From Clostridium sp. C105KSO13 (GTDB lineage Bacteria; Bacillota; Clostridia; Lachnospirales; Lachnospiraceae), in the NCBI RefSeq assembly GCF_001517425.1, contig NZ_FBWL01000160.1:35012-99011 (forward strand): DNA of 64,000 nucleotides. The letters run 5' to 3'. Of this stretch, positions 18,081-26,549 are shown one piece after another (position 1 is the stretch's first letter; the number at the start of each line of letters is the position of its first letter). Under the pieces are notes generated by a model. The model worked only from the letters and a program-made list of their open reading frames with translations. It was not told where the DNA came from and made no database searches. The translations under genes were made by a program, and so were the position numbers.

Positions 18081-18124
18081 GCAAGGGGGGGCAGACCTTT
18101 TTCAATGGGGTCTGACCCCCTTGC
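18081..18124 (+). terminator. Hairpin after aroF, related to the palindromic repeat family
   Basis: GCAAGGGGGG..CAGACC pairs with GGTCTGACCCCCTTGC, with a 10-12 base loop and TCTTTTTG a few bases after. The arm sequence GGTCTGACCCCCTT matches the arms of the intergenic repeat family. Confidence 0.65.
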
Positions 18125-18154
18125 AGGTCTTTTTGTATAGGAGGGAGAATTTTT

Positions 18155-19210
18155 TTGGAATTAACAGTTAATTTAGGGAAAGAGAGTTATTCTATTTATG
18201 TTGAACCTGGAATTTTAAGAAATGCAGAATTATATATTTCTCACATTTTTAAGGGAAAGCGCATGATGATTATATCTGATGATCATGTTTATCCGCTGTA
18301 CGGTGAATCTTTGATTAAAGCTCTTTCTTCCTATGAGTGTCACAGCCTTGTCCTGCCCCACGGGGAACTGACAAAGAGTTTTCAGACCCTACCACAGATA
18401 TACAAAGCTTTGCTGGAAGAAAAGATTTCCCGCAGTGATCTGGTCATCGCCCTGGGAGGCGGTGTCATTGGGGATTTGGCAGGATTTGCGGCAGCAAGTT
18501 ATTTGAGAGGGGTTATGTTTGTACAAATACCCACTTCACTTCTTGCACAAGTGGACTCTTCAGTGGGCGGGAAGGTTGCCGTAGATTTGCCACAGGGGAA
18601 AAATCTGGTGGGTGCCTTTTATCACCCAAGATTAGTTTTAGTAGACCCGGAAACGCTGGACACGCTGCCTGAGCGTTACATTACGGACGGCATGGGCGAA
18701 GTTATTAAATATGGTTGTATCAGGGATGAAGCCTTATTCAACCTGTTAAATTCTCACACTTCCTTTGCGGATTTAAAAAGTCAGCTTACCTCCATTATCT
18801 GTCGCTGCATTGATATTAAACGTTTCATTGTGGAGGCCGATCAGTTTGATACCGGAGAACGCATGCTCCTGAATTTTGGACATACTCTCGGCCATACAAT
18901 CGAGCAGTATTATCACTACAAAAGGGAAAGTCATGGGGAAGCTGTTGCGATTGGAATGTATCAAATCACAAAAATAGCTGAAAAAGCAGGGTTGACACCA
19001 ACCGGACAGGCAGAAAAAATTTATCGCATTTTAAAAACTTATGGTCTTCCCTATGAATGCGGACTGCCTGTATCTGTACTTACGGATGCCATCAAGCTTG
19101 ACAAAAAAAATCTGGATGGGCGCTTAAACGTAGTGCTCCTTCATAAAATAGGCGACAGCTATGTGTATCCCACCAGTCTTGATTTTTTCAAAACAGATGG
19201 AATAATTTAA
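18155..19210 (+). CDS. aroB: 3-dehydroquinate synthase
   Basis: Converts DAHP to 3-dehydroquinate using NAD and a metal ion. It is 351 residues. Characteristic stretches are LPHGELTKSF, ALGGGVIGDLAGF, PTSLLAQVDSSVGGK and the metal-binding FGHTLGHTIE. The start codon is TTG at 18155, seven bases after GGAGGGAG. Confidence 0.95.
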   Translation: MELTVNLGKESYSIYVEPGILRNAELYISHIFKGKRMMIISDDHVYPLYGESLIKALSSYECHSLVLPHGELTKSFQTLPQIYKALLEEKISRSDLVIALGGGVIGDLAGFAAASYLRGVMFVQIPTSLLAQVDSSVGGKVAVDLPQGKNLVGAFYHPRLVLVDPETLDTLPERYITDGMGEVIKYGCIRDEALFNLLNSHTSFADLKSQLTSIICRCIDIKRFIVEADQFDTGERMLLNFGHTLGHTIEQYYHYKRESHGEAVAIGMYQITKIAEKAGLTPTGQAEKIYRILKTYGLPYECGLPVSVLTDAIKLDKKNLDGRLNVVLLHKIGDSYVYPTSLDFFKTDGII

Positions 19211-19241
19211 AGCAAAAGTAATTTAAAGCGGAGCGATTAAT

Positions 19242-20066
19242 ATGAAAACGAAAAATGTATTACATTTTGGATTAATGGGGGAAAAGCTGGGACATAGTCT
19301 TTCCCCTGAAATCCATGAGGATTTATTAAGGCAGCAAGGCATTGCCGGAACTTATAAAAAGTATGAGATGGATCACCGGGAGACCCTTCATGTAATGGAG
19401 TTTATGGAAGAAAATCATATTCTTGGCATGAACGTAACAATTCCATATAAGGAAGTAGTCTGTGGGCTGCTGGATGTGCTGGATTCCCATGCAAAGGAAA
19501 TAGGTGCTGTCAATACAATTCTCCTCAAAGATGGTATCTCCTGCGGCTACAATACCGACTACCTTGGGATGATCAGTATGTTTTCCAAGGCCGGGATTGC
19601 TTTAGAAAACCAAAGTGTCGTAATTCTCGGCTCCGGAGGGGCCGCAAAAGCTCTGGTCTACGGTTTTCATATTGCCGGGGCTGCCTGGATAACAGTGGCT
19701 GCCAGAAATAAAAGAGCAAAAGAACAGCTGCAGAAACATTTTCCCTATATTCACACCTGCAGTTTAGAAGAAATTCCGGCTGGTGATATTATAATCAATA
19801 CCACCCCTGTCGGGATGTATCCCAACACAGGGAAAAGTCCTGCAGATGCCTCCGTTATCAAGAAATTCAAAGTTGCCGCAGATATAGTATATAATCCTTT
19901 GGTAACCGAGTTTCTTAAAATTGCCCGGGATGAAGGCCTGCAGACTGTGACCGGATTAATGATGCTGGTTGATCAGGCTATCGGCTCGGAAGAAATCTGG
20001 CTGAATAAAAAGCTAGATTACAATATGGGAAATCATATACACGATGAATTAGCCAGAAAATTCTGA
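19242..20066 (+). CDS. aroE: Shikimate dehydrogenase
   Basis: NADPH-dependent reduction of 3-dehydroshikimate. It is 274 residues. The substrate region is GEKLGHSLSPEIH with MNVTIPYKE, then NTDYLG, and the nucleotide site VILGSGGAAKAL. It follows aroB by 31 bp. AroD and later shikimate genes are not in this window. Confidence 0.95.
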   Translation: MKTKNVLHFGLMGEKLGHSLSPEIHEDLLRQQGIAGTYKKYEMDHRETLHVMEFMEENHILGMNVTIPYKEVVCGLLDVLDSHAKEIGAVNTILLKDGISCGYNTDYLGMISMFSKAGIALENQSVVILGSGGAAKALVYGFHIAGAAWITVAARNKRAKEQLQKHFPYIHTCSLEEIPAGDIIINTTPVGMYPNTGKSPADASVIKKFKVAADIVYNPLVTEFLKIARDEGLQTVTGLMMLVDQAIGSEEIWLNKKLDYNMGNHIHDELARKF

Positions 20067-20118
20067 CAATGAACAGCAAGGGGGTCTGACCCTTTTGCGG
20101 TCCGTTGTCAGAATTTTT
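20060..20118 (+). terminator. Terminator after aroE with an inserted repeat half-element
   Basis: Outer arms ATTCTGACAA (20060-20069) and TTGTCAGAAT (20105-20114) are followed by TTTTG. The loop contains GCAAGGGGGTCTGACCCTTTTGC (20076-20098), itself palindromic and matching an arm of the intergenic repeat family. Confidence 0.65.
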
Positions 20119-20168
20119 GCATTGTTTTGGGCATACACTGTAATAATAGTTAAGATTATGGTGATGCA

Positions 20169-20996
20169 ATGAAAATTAAATTAAAACACACACGACTTCT
20201 GAAGCGAGGGGGGAAATTGGTTCTTCTCTTTGCCGCCGCATTCCTCGTCGGGCATGGAGTCGGAAAAGTACAGGAGCACTTTTTCCCGGAAGCGATTGCT
20301 ACTTCTGCAAACGGGGAGGGAAACTGGGGCTTAAGCTTTCAGGAGGATGGAAAAGCTCCTGTTGCCAATGCAACTGCCGAAGATTTAAAAAAATTTGATG
20401 CATATTATATCGGAGATCCGAACGAAAAGGTACTCTATCTAACCTTTGATGCAGGCTACGAAAATGGCAACACTGCCCCCATACTGGATGCCTTGAAAAA
20501 GCATAATGCTCCAGCCACCTTTTTTGTGGTAGGAAATTTCATCTCCTCTGAACAGGAGTTAATAAAAAGAATGGCAGAAGAAGGACACACAGTAGGCAAC
20601 CATACATACCACCACCCCGATATGTCCAAGATAGCCTCCAAAGAGGACTTTCAAAAAGAATTAGGAGATGTGGAATCCAAGTACAAAGAAATTACCGGGC
20701 AGGAAATGACTAAATATTACCGTCCGCCCCAAGGTAAATACAGCGAAGCCAACCTGGAGATGGCAAAAGAATTAGGATATAAAACCTATTTTTGGAGTCT
20801 GGCCTATGTGGACTGGTATCAAGATAAACAGCCTACAAAAGAAGAAGCCTTTGAAAAACTGTTGGGCAGAGTCCACCCCGGTGCAATCGTACTGCTCCAC
20901 AGCACCTCAAAGACAAATGCAGAAATCCTCGACGAGCTTCTGAAAAAATGGGAAGAAATGGGATACACCTTTAAAGCACTGGATGAGATTTCTTAA
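20169..20996 (+). CDS. pdaA: PdaA-like polysaccharide deacetylase (spore cortex delta-lactam synthesis)
   Basis: Removes acetyl groups from muramic acid during cortex formation. The 275 residues begin with a basic stretch and a hydrophobic signal anchor (about 15-30). The NodB domain has TFDAGYENGNT, the zinc histidines in HTYHHPDMS, RPPQGKYS and the late LLHSTSKTN. The NWGLSF and YYIGDPNEKVLYLTF segments distinguish PdaA-like enzymes. It supports a spore-forming host. Confidence 0.88.
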   Translation: MKIKLKHTRLLKRGGKLVLLFAAAFLVGHGVGKVQEHFFPEAIATSANGEGNWGLSFQEDGKAPVANATAEDLKKFDAYYIGDPNEKVLYLTFDAGYENGNTAPILDALKKHNAPATFFVVGNFISSEQELIKRMAEEGHTVGNHTYHHPDMSKIASKEDFQKELGDVESKYKEITGQEMTKYYRPPQGKYSEANLEMAKELGYKTYFWSLAYVDWYQDKQPTKEEAFEKLLGRVHPGAIVLLHSTSKTNAEILDELLKKWEEMGYTFKALDEIS

Positions 20997-21009
20997 AAAG
21001 GGAACCAAT

Positions 21010-21095
21010 AGGGGGACTGACCCTTTTGAATGCCGTTTTTGCAATTGTTTCAAACAATTGCGAAAACGGAGCTCAAAAGGGTCAGTCCCCTTTTT
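21010..21095. repeat. Palindromic intergenic repeat, full copy (between convergent pdaA and ddh)
   Basis: Outer arms GGGGGACTGACCCTTTTG and CAAAAGGGTCAGTCCCC, inner arms TGCCGTTTT and AAAACGGA, centre GCAATTGTTTCAAACAATTGC. The long stem is nearly perfect and could act as a bidirectional terminator here. Confidence 0.85.
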
Positions 21096-22080
21096 ACAGT
21101 AGTTCCGCTCTCAATTCTTCTGCTGTCTTCATGGAAAGCAGAGCCGGTGCGATATCGAATACCGTTTTTGCTCCGGACTCTCCTTTTTTTGACAGGCGGT
21201 ATGCCGCCCTTGCGTAGCATACCAGGACACTGGCAGTGAATTCGGGATTTGAATCCAATTTTAATGAGTACTCTATTACATGCTTACTACCTTCTTTTCC
21301 TGTTTCCCCGCTTCTGATAACAAAGCCGCCGTGAGGCATTTTACTGTGATTTTCTTTCAGCTCTTCTTCTGTAATGAAGCTGACTGCCGTGTCATAATCC
21401 GAAAAATAGTTCGGCATGTTCTTGATTGTTTTTTCTATTTCTTTCAGGTCGGCTCCTTCTTCCGGCACAACATAACATTCTCTCCAATGTTTTTCTCTTG
21501 TTGTAAATTTCGGTCCGCAGCCGCCTCTTACTTTCTCTATGGCTTCCTCAACCGGAACAGTGTACTGGATCCCGTTCTTCACACCCGGCACCCGGCGGAT
21601 TGCGTCGGAATGCCCCTGACTTACACCTTTACCCCAAAAGGTGTAAGTATCTCCTTGTACAAGGATCGATTCTGCATAAAGCCTGTTCAGTGAAAACATG
21701 CCGGGATCCCAGCCTACGGAAATAATTCCTACATTGCCGCCTTCTTTGGCCGCCGCATCTACATTTGCAAAATATTCCGGAATCTTTGCGTGTGTATCAA
21801 AGCTGTCAATTGTATTAAAGTTTTTCGCAAGCTCAGGTCCCATCACCGGAAGATCCGTGGCAGAACCGCCGCAGAGAACCAAGACATCAATATCCCCTTT
21901 CCAAGATGATATCTCATCCATATGCACGATCGGAACACCCTCTGTCATGATTCCTACTGTCTCAGGTGCACGTCTTGTGAAAACAGCTTTCAGTTCCATA
22001 TCTTCGCTTCGCTCTACGGCAAGCTCAACTCCACGCCCTATATTGCCATATCCGGCAATTCCAATTCTTATTTTTTCCAT
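21094..22080 (-). CDS. ddh: meso-Diaminopimelate D-dehydrogenase
   Basis: One-step reductive amination of tetrahydrodipicolinate to meso-DAP for lysine and peptidoglycan. About 328 residues. The N-terminal Rossmann motif is IAGYGNIGRGVE; the substrate region carries SVGWDPGMFSLNR and FWGKGVSQGHSDA, typical of Ddh. The start is set at 22080, with AGGG 6 bases upstream; the frame continues to 22107. Its 3' end meets the palindromic repeat. Confidence 0.94.
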   Translation of the reverse strand: MEKIRIGIAGYGNIGRGVELAVERSEDMELKAVFTRRAPETVGIMTEGVPIVHMDEISSWKGDIDVLVLCGGSATDLPVMGPELAKNFNTIDSFDTHAKIPEYFANVDAAAKEGGNVGIISVGWDPGMFSLNRLYAESILVQGDTYTFWGKGVSQGHSDAIRRVPGVKNGIQYTVPVEEAIEKVRGGCGPKFTTREKHWRECYVVPEEGADLKEIEKTIKNMPNYFSDYDTAVSFITEEELKENHSKMPHGGFVIRSGETGKEGSKHVIEYSLKLDSNPEFTASVLVCYARAAYRLSKKGESGAKTVFDIAPALLSMKTAEELRAELL

Positions 22081-22152
22081 TGTATACCCTATATATTTCC
22101 TTTCCATTAATTACGTTCATTGCAGTTCAGCCATCAGCTCGATTTCGCTGCA

Positions 22153-23070
22153 TTACAAATATTTCTCCTCAAGCACTCGGATTCCCTGAAGGAACATCCA
22201 GCAAACAGGGGTTTCAATCCCCAGCTCCTGTCCCATTTTCACCATGGTTCCGGCAAACATTTCTACTTCCGTTTTTCTCTTAGCTTCTATATCCTGAAGG
22301 GTGGAGGGCCGGTTCTCATAAGGAATCCGGCAAAGCGACGCATGCTGCTTTTTCATCTGCTCATCTGTGATTATAACTCCCTTTGCTGCCGCTACTTTCT
22401 GAACTTCCTTCATTGCCGCCCAGCGGATCTCATTGGCTGGTTTACTCTCCCTGTATACTCCGAAGGGAATACCGAGCAGAGCACAAGTCATGTTCTCACC
22501 CACATTGCACATATATTTAAACCAGAGCCCCCACATCATATCTTTTTCCACTTTGTAGGGGATGTCACACTCTTCCATCACATTGCTGACTGCCTTTACA
22601 CGCTCCGTCAGCTTATCATTTTTTTCTTCTCCAAAATAAATTTTTCCCCAGTACGGGTCGAAATCAGCCTTATTTCCCCGCATAACGATAGACATTCTCA
22701 TATAAGAATATAGAACACGCTCCCACCCGTAAACCGCTGCTACTCTCTTTTCACTCTCTACACCGTTCATTACACACAGTATCTGTGTATTCTCTCCCAC
22801 AAACAGCCGAATATCCTCAATTGCCGGGTCCAATGCCATGTCTTTTACTGCCATAATAATCAGATCCACCGGTGTGCCATTTTGAGGTGTACATATTGGG
22901 AAACGGTAATTCACACCGTTTACAGTTACCCCTTGTGTTTCAAGTCTCTTTTTTCGTTCACCCTGCGCGATTACACAAAAATTCCCTTTTCCTAAGTGCT
23001 CACCCATTCTCGGTGCAAAGAAAACTCCCATTGCTCCCAGTCCAATCAAAGCTACGCTCTTTATCTCCAA
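22153..23070 (-). CDS. Ketopantoate reductase family protein (ApbA/PanE-like)
   Basis: About 305 residues. N-terminal nucleotide motif VALIGLGAMGVFFAPRM, and the C-terminal helical domain contains MWGLWFKYMCNVGENMT, typical of 2-dehydropantoate 2-reductases. The gene is not in a pan operon, so another 2-ketoacid substrate is possible. The start is probably TTG at 23070, eight bases after GGAGG; a GTG at 23079 overlaps that site. Confidence 0.82.
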   Translation of the reverse strand: MEIKSVALIGLGAMGVFFAPRMGEHLGKGNFCVIAQGERKKRLETQGVTVNGVNYRFPICTPQNGTPVDLIIMAVKDMALDPAIEDIRLFVGENTQILCVMNGVESEKRVAAVYGWERVLYSYMRMSIVMRGNKADFDPYWGKIYFGEEKNDKLTERVKAVSNVMEECDIPYKVEKDMMWGLWFKYMCNVGENMTCALLGIPFGVYRESKPANEIRWAAMKEVQKVAAAKGVIITDEQMKKQHASLCRIPYENRPSTLQDIEAKRKTEVEMFAGTMVKMGQELGIETPVCWMFLQGIRVLEEKYL

Positions 23071-23099
23071 CCAGACCACCTCCGTTTCCTTAATCGATG

Positions 23100-23918
23100 T
23101 TAAAAGTTAAAATTATCTGGGTCCGGGCCTACGCGTAGATTCTTATTCAGCTGATTGATTACCTTCATGTCCTCATCTGCCAGTTCAAAGTCAAAAACAT
23201 CAAGATTCGAAACAATCCTATCCTTATGGGTAGACTTCGGAATTACGATGACGCCTCTCTGAATATCCCAGCGCAGCACAATCTGTGCAGGTGTTTTCCC
23301 GTATTTTTCCGCAAGTTTGTTTAAGGTCTCGTCCTGCAGCACATTGCCACCTGTCCCTCCAAGTGGACTCCAAACTTCCACTTCAATTCCCATAGATTGA
23401 TTCAAATCGATTAACTCCTGATTATTCATATACGGATGAGATTCTATCTGATCCACAACCGGTTTCACATGGGCAATTTCATGAATCTTCTGCAGGTGAC
23501 TCTTATGGAAATTGCTCAGACCGATGGCCTTGATTTTCCCTTCCTGATACAGTTCCTCCATAGCCAGCCATGCTTCTTCAAACTTTTCTACCGGCCAGTG
23601 TATCAGGTACAAGTCTATATAATCCGTTTTCAGCGCTTTCAGGCTCTCTTCAAAAACTTCTTTTGTCCTCTCTGCACGTATATCATCATTCCACAACTTT
23701 GTGGTGAGAAATATTTCTTCTCTGGGAACTTTACTCTCCAGTATTCCCTGACCTACGTCCGCTTCATTTCCATATGCCTTTGCAGTATCAATGTGCCGAT
23801 AACCTGCCTCCAGCGCCCATTTTACAGCATTCACTGTATCTTCGCCTTTGGGGGTCTGAAAAACTCCAAGTCCTAACTGCGGGATTTCGATGCCATTATT
23901 AAGTTTAATATTTTTCAT
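23100..23918 (-). CDS. Aldo/keto reductase
   Basis: NADPH-dependent carbonyl reductase of the 2,5-diketogluconate reductase type, 272 residues. The catalytic tetrad is in place: Asp in HIDTAKAYGNE with Tyr, Lys in FLTTKLWND, and His in LYLIHWP. GLSNFHKSHLQ and the late IPKSTHKDRI cofactor motif are present. The physiological substrate is not indicated. An AraC-type regulator gene lies 88 bp upstream on the same strand. Confidence 0.92.
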   Translation of the reverse strand: MKNIKLNNGIEIPQLGLGVFQTPKGEDTVNAVKWALEAGYRHIDTAKAYGNEADVGQGILESKVPREEIFLTTKLWNDDIRAERTKEVFEESLKALKTDYIDLYLIHWPVEKFEEAWLAMEELYQEGKIKAIGLSNFHKSHLQKIHEIAHVKPVVDQIESHPYMNNQELIDLNQSMGIEVEVWSPLGGTGGNVLQDETLNKLAEKYGKTPAQIVLRWDIQRGVIVIPKSTHKDRIVSNLDVFDFELADEDMKVINQLNKNLRVGPDPDNFNF

Positions 23919-24005
23919 AGACTTTCACCGTATCCTTTCCTTGCTCATGTGTTTTCGATAACAGTTATTGCTAACTGACTCAATTGTATCATTACTTGCT
24001 TTGCT

Positions 24006-24890
24006 TTACAATTCTTCTCGTGAATTTTTTCTATACGAACCCGGCGTTCTTCCGCACATATTTTTAAAGACTTTTCCAAAATAAGCCCCATCCGTAAAAC
24101 CTGTCTGAAATGCAACATCCATAACCGGTATATCTGTATCCCGGAGCAACTTCTTTGCTGCCTCGATTCTGTACTCCTGTAAATACTCATAAGGTGTTTT
24201 GTGTATACAGCTTTGGAAACAACGAAGACATTCCCGTCTGCTCACAGAGGCTGATAAAGCGATGTCCTCCAAGGATATCTTTTCTTTATAATTTTGCTGG
24301 ATAAAAGCCATCATCGTCTGAATTCGCTCCTGATTCACTCTCTTCACCGGAAGCCCTTTATTTCCCTCATTTTTCATCTGCTGCATCACAAGAATCCACA
24401 TTTCCGACAAAAGGTTCCTTGTCTGAAATTCTGTATTCTCTTTCCTCTGCAGGTCGGACAACTGTGTTAATTTCCTCAGCATTTCCTCCTGTTCTGTATT
24501 TCCTCGACGAAATCCCATAATTTCCAACTTCTTATTATGCAAAACCGGGTTCAGGTATTTTGTTTCAAAAACACTCTTAAAATGCCCTCCCAGAAGTACA
24601 GCATGAAACAAATGCGATTCCATGTATCCAGGTCTTTCTCCTTTCACGCTTTCCATAGTCGACAATACATTTGTATTTATAAAAAAGCCTTCTCCTATAC
24701 GAAAAACATAGCTGTCGTTTGGCGTAACCACCCTCACAGTACCCTTCACCACATAGTCAAACTCCAGTTCCTCATGCCAATGCCAGGGCACTTTCGTGTC
24801 CCTTAAATCAGCAATATGAAAAACATACGGATAATCCGCAAATAACCCCTCAATCTCTTCATTTTGATTTCCCTTAACTCTAATCTTCAT
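24006..24890 (-). CDS. AraC family transcriptional regulator
   Basis: 294 residues with an N-terminal cupin-like sensor (WHWHEELEFDYVVKG) and a C-terminal double helix-turn-helix (ISLEDIALSASVSRRECLR; FQTGFTDGAYFGKVFK). GAGGAGGAG precedes the ATG. It likely controls the downstream aldo/keto reductase or the divergent 83-residue gene and aminopeptidase. The ligand is unknown, but the cupin suggests a sugar-like effector. Confidence 0.92.
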   Translation of the reverse strand: MKIRVKGNQNEEIEGLFADYPYVFHIADLRDTKVPWHWHEELEFDYVVKGTVRVVTPNDSYVFRIGEGFFINTNVLSTMESVKGERPGYMESHLFHAVLLGGHFKSVFETKYLNPVLHNKKLEIMGFRRGNTEQEEMLRKLTQLSDLQRKENTEFQTRNLLSEMWILVMQQMKNEGNKGLPVKRVNQERIQTMMAFIQQNYKEKISLEDIALSASVSRRECLRCFQSCIHKTPYEYLQEYRIEAAKKLLRDTDIPVMDVAFQTGFTDGAYFGKVFKNMCGRTPGSYRKNSREEL

Positions 24891-25074
24891 GTCTCCTCCT
24901 CTGATTAACCTGTAAAGATTCCGAGAGACCGGCTCAATTCCACTTCGCTCTTTCCGAACAATTTTACCACATATTTATATAAAAGTCCCCTATTAGTCCA
25001 TATAGTTATGCTATTTGTCCGTTATATCTATACCATATTCAAATTATTTTCACTATAATCATATTAAGATAAAG

Positions 25075-25100
25075 GAGTCAAAAGGTGTTTTGACGCCTGA
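25075..25100. other. Hairpin in the intergenic region upstream of the 83-residue gene
   Basis: AGGAGTCAAAA pairs with TTTTGACGCCT (one mismatch) around a GGTG loop. It starts 16 bases after a TATAAT at 25054-25059. Read as RNA on the plus strand it would lie at the start of the leader. On the minus strand it is followed by TTTATCTTA. Whether it is an operator or RNA element is unclear. Confidence 0.45.
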
Positions 25101-25171
25101 TACGTATGGATTGTTACGCACTACACGTTCTCACAATTATAAAACAATTTCAAAGTAAAGGAGACTTGTTT

Positions 25172-25423
25172 ATGTATTTCGAAACGTATGAGAGACTGAA
25201 ACAGTATGCTGCATTGTATCCTGACCGTATAGAGTCTCTTACACAAAAAACTCTGGATAAAATGGAATTCGAAAACGAAGCTTTCACTGTTGAAAAAGCA
25301 ACTGCAAATAGTTTGACTTGCCTTTCAATTAGGAATATACTGAAAGCTAAAGGGACGCTGGCGAAGCCTCGCTCCCCAAGAATCTACAGTGCTAAACTGG
25401 AGACAAAAATATTTAAAAAATAG
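25172..25423 (+). CDS. Small protein of unknown function upstream of the M24 aminopeptidase
   Basis: 83 residues starting MYFETYERLKQYAA, with AAAGGAG 8 bases before the ATG. The open frame reaches 25106, but without a ribosome site there. The N-terminal half is probably helical and the C-terminus is basic (RSPRIYSAKLETKIFKK). It is 18 bp before the peptidase gene, so the two are probably co-transcribed. I do not recognise any domain. Confidence 0.6.
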   Translation: MYFETYERLKQYAALYPDRIESLTQKTLDKMEFENEAFTVEKATANSLTCLSIRNILKAKGTLAKPRSPRIYSAKLETKIFKK

Positions 25424-25441
25424 AAACGGAGATGTCTGATT

Positions 25442-26509
25442 ATGAACGAGAAAAAATTACTCACCTACATGAAAGAACACAGCATTGATGCATTTTACGT
25501 GGCAAAAAAGGAAAATGTCCGCTTTATCAGCGGTTATACCGGAGACGACAGTTCACTGCTGATTACGGAAAATGCATACTTTTTTCTGACAGACCCCAGA
25601 TACACAGAGCAGGCCGGCTTAGAATGTCCTGAATATGTCATTAAAAACTGGCGTACCCCAGGCAAGACAAAGGGTGATATGGTAGGTACACTGGTCACCG
25701 AAAAGAAGTTATCTAAAGTTGCTTTCGAATCCGATTTCTTAAGCTACGCAGATTTCTTAACCTTCCAGGAAAAGGTTCCTGCAACCCTTGTCCCCTGTTC
25801 AGGCGTTATTGAGGAGATGCGTCAAGTAAAAACAGAAGAAGAAATCCAGTATATGAGAGATGCCTGCGAAATTTCCTGCCGGGCACTGGACAGACTGCTG
25901 CCTCTCATTAAACCGGGAATTACAGAAAAAGAACTTGCGGCAACCCTTTCTCTTTACATGGTACAGGAAGGGGCAGACACGATGCCCTACGGGAATATTC
26001 TGATATCAGGTGCAAAGACCTCTCTTCTCCACGGCATCCCTTCTGAGAAGGCTATCGAATATGGTGATTTTGTGCTGATGGATTTCGGCTGTCAGGTAAA
26101 CGGATATATGTCAGACATGACACGTACCGTTGTGGTTGGCAAAGCTACCGAAAAGCAAAAAGAAGTCTATTCTCTTTGTAAACAAATGACGGAAGAATCC
26201 ACAGAAATCACAAAGGCGGGGATTACCGGAAAAGAAATTTATCTGAAATCTCTGGAAGCCATTCAGGATACTCCTTACATGGGATATCAGTACAACAATA
26301 TCGGCCATGGGATTGGGCTTTTTGTTCATGAGGGACCCTTTGATTCCATAACAGATACCACTCCAATTCCTGCTGGAAACGTTCGGACAATCGAACCTGG
26401 TATCTACATACCACAGTGGGGGGGCATAAGAATTGAAGACCAGCTCCTGGTGAAAGAAGACGGATATGAAAACATGGTACGCTTTACACACGATTTAATT
26501 GAATTATAG
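25442..26509 (+). CDS. Xaa-Pro aminopeptidase (M24 family)
   Basis: Cleaves N-terminal residues preceding proline. It is 355 residues with the creatinase-like N-domain (DAFYVAKKENVRFISGYTG) and the pita-bread catalytic domain. Metal ligands are visible in FVLMDFGCQVNGYMSDMTRT, NIGHGIGLFVHEGP, TIEPGIYIP and GIRIEDQLLV. A cytoplasmic peptide-recycling role is expected. Confidence 0.93.
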   Translation: MNEKKLLTYMKEHSIDAFYVAKKENVRFISGYTGDDSSLLITENAYFFLTDPRYTEQAGLECPEYVIKNWRTPGKTKGDMVGTLVTEKKLSKVAFESDFLSYADFLTFQEKVPATLVPCSGVIEEMRQVKTEEEIQYMRDACEISCRALDRLLPLIKPGITEKELAATLSLYMVQEGADTMPYGNILISGAKTSLLHGIPSEKAIEYGDFVLMDFGCQVNGYMSDMTRTVVVGKATEKQKEVYSLCKQMTEESTEITKAGITGKEIYLKSLEAIQDTPYMGYQYNNIGHGIGLFVHEGPFDSITDTTPIPAGNVRTIEPGIYIPQWGGIRIEDQLLVKEDGYENMVRFTHDLIEL

Positions 26510-26517
26510 AAAAACAC

Positions 26518-26549
26518 GAGACGGCGTTTTTATTTCGCCGTCTCTTCTT
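26518..26549. terminator. Bidirectional rho-independent terminator
   Basis: GAGACGGCG (26518-26526) pairs perfectly with CGCCGTCTC (26536-26544) around TTTTTATTT, followed by TTCTT. It serves the convergent peptidase gene and the glycosyltransferase gene. Confidence 0.8.
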
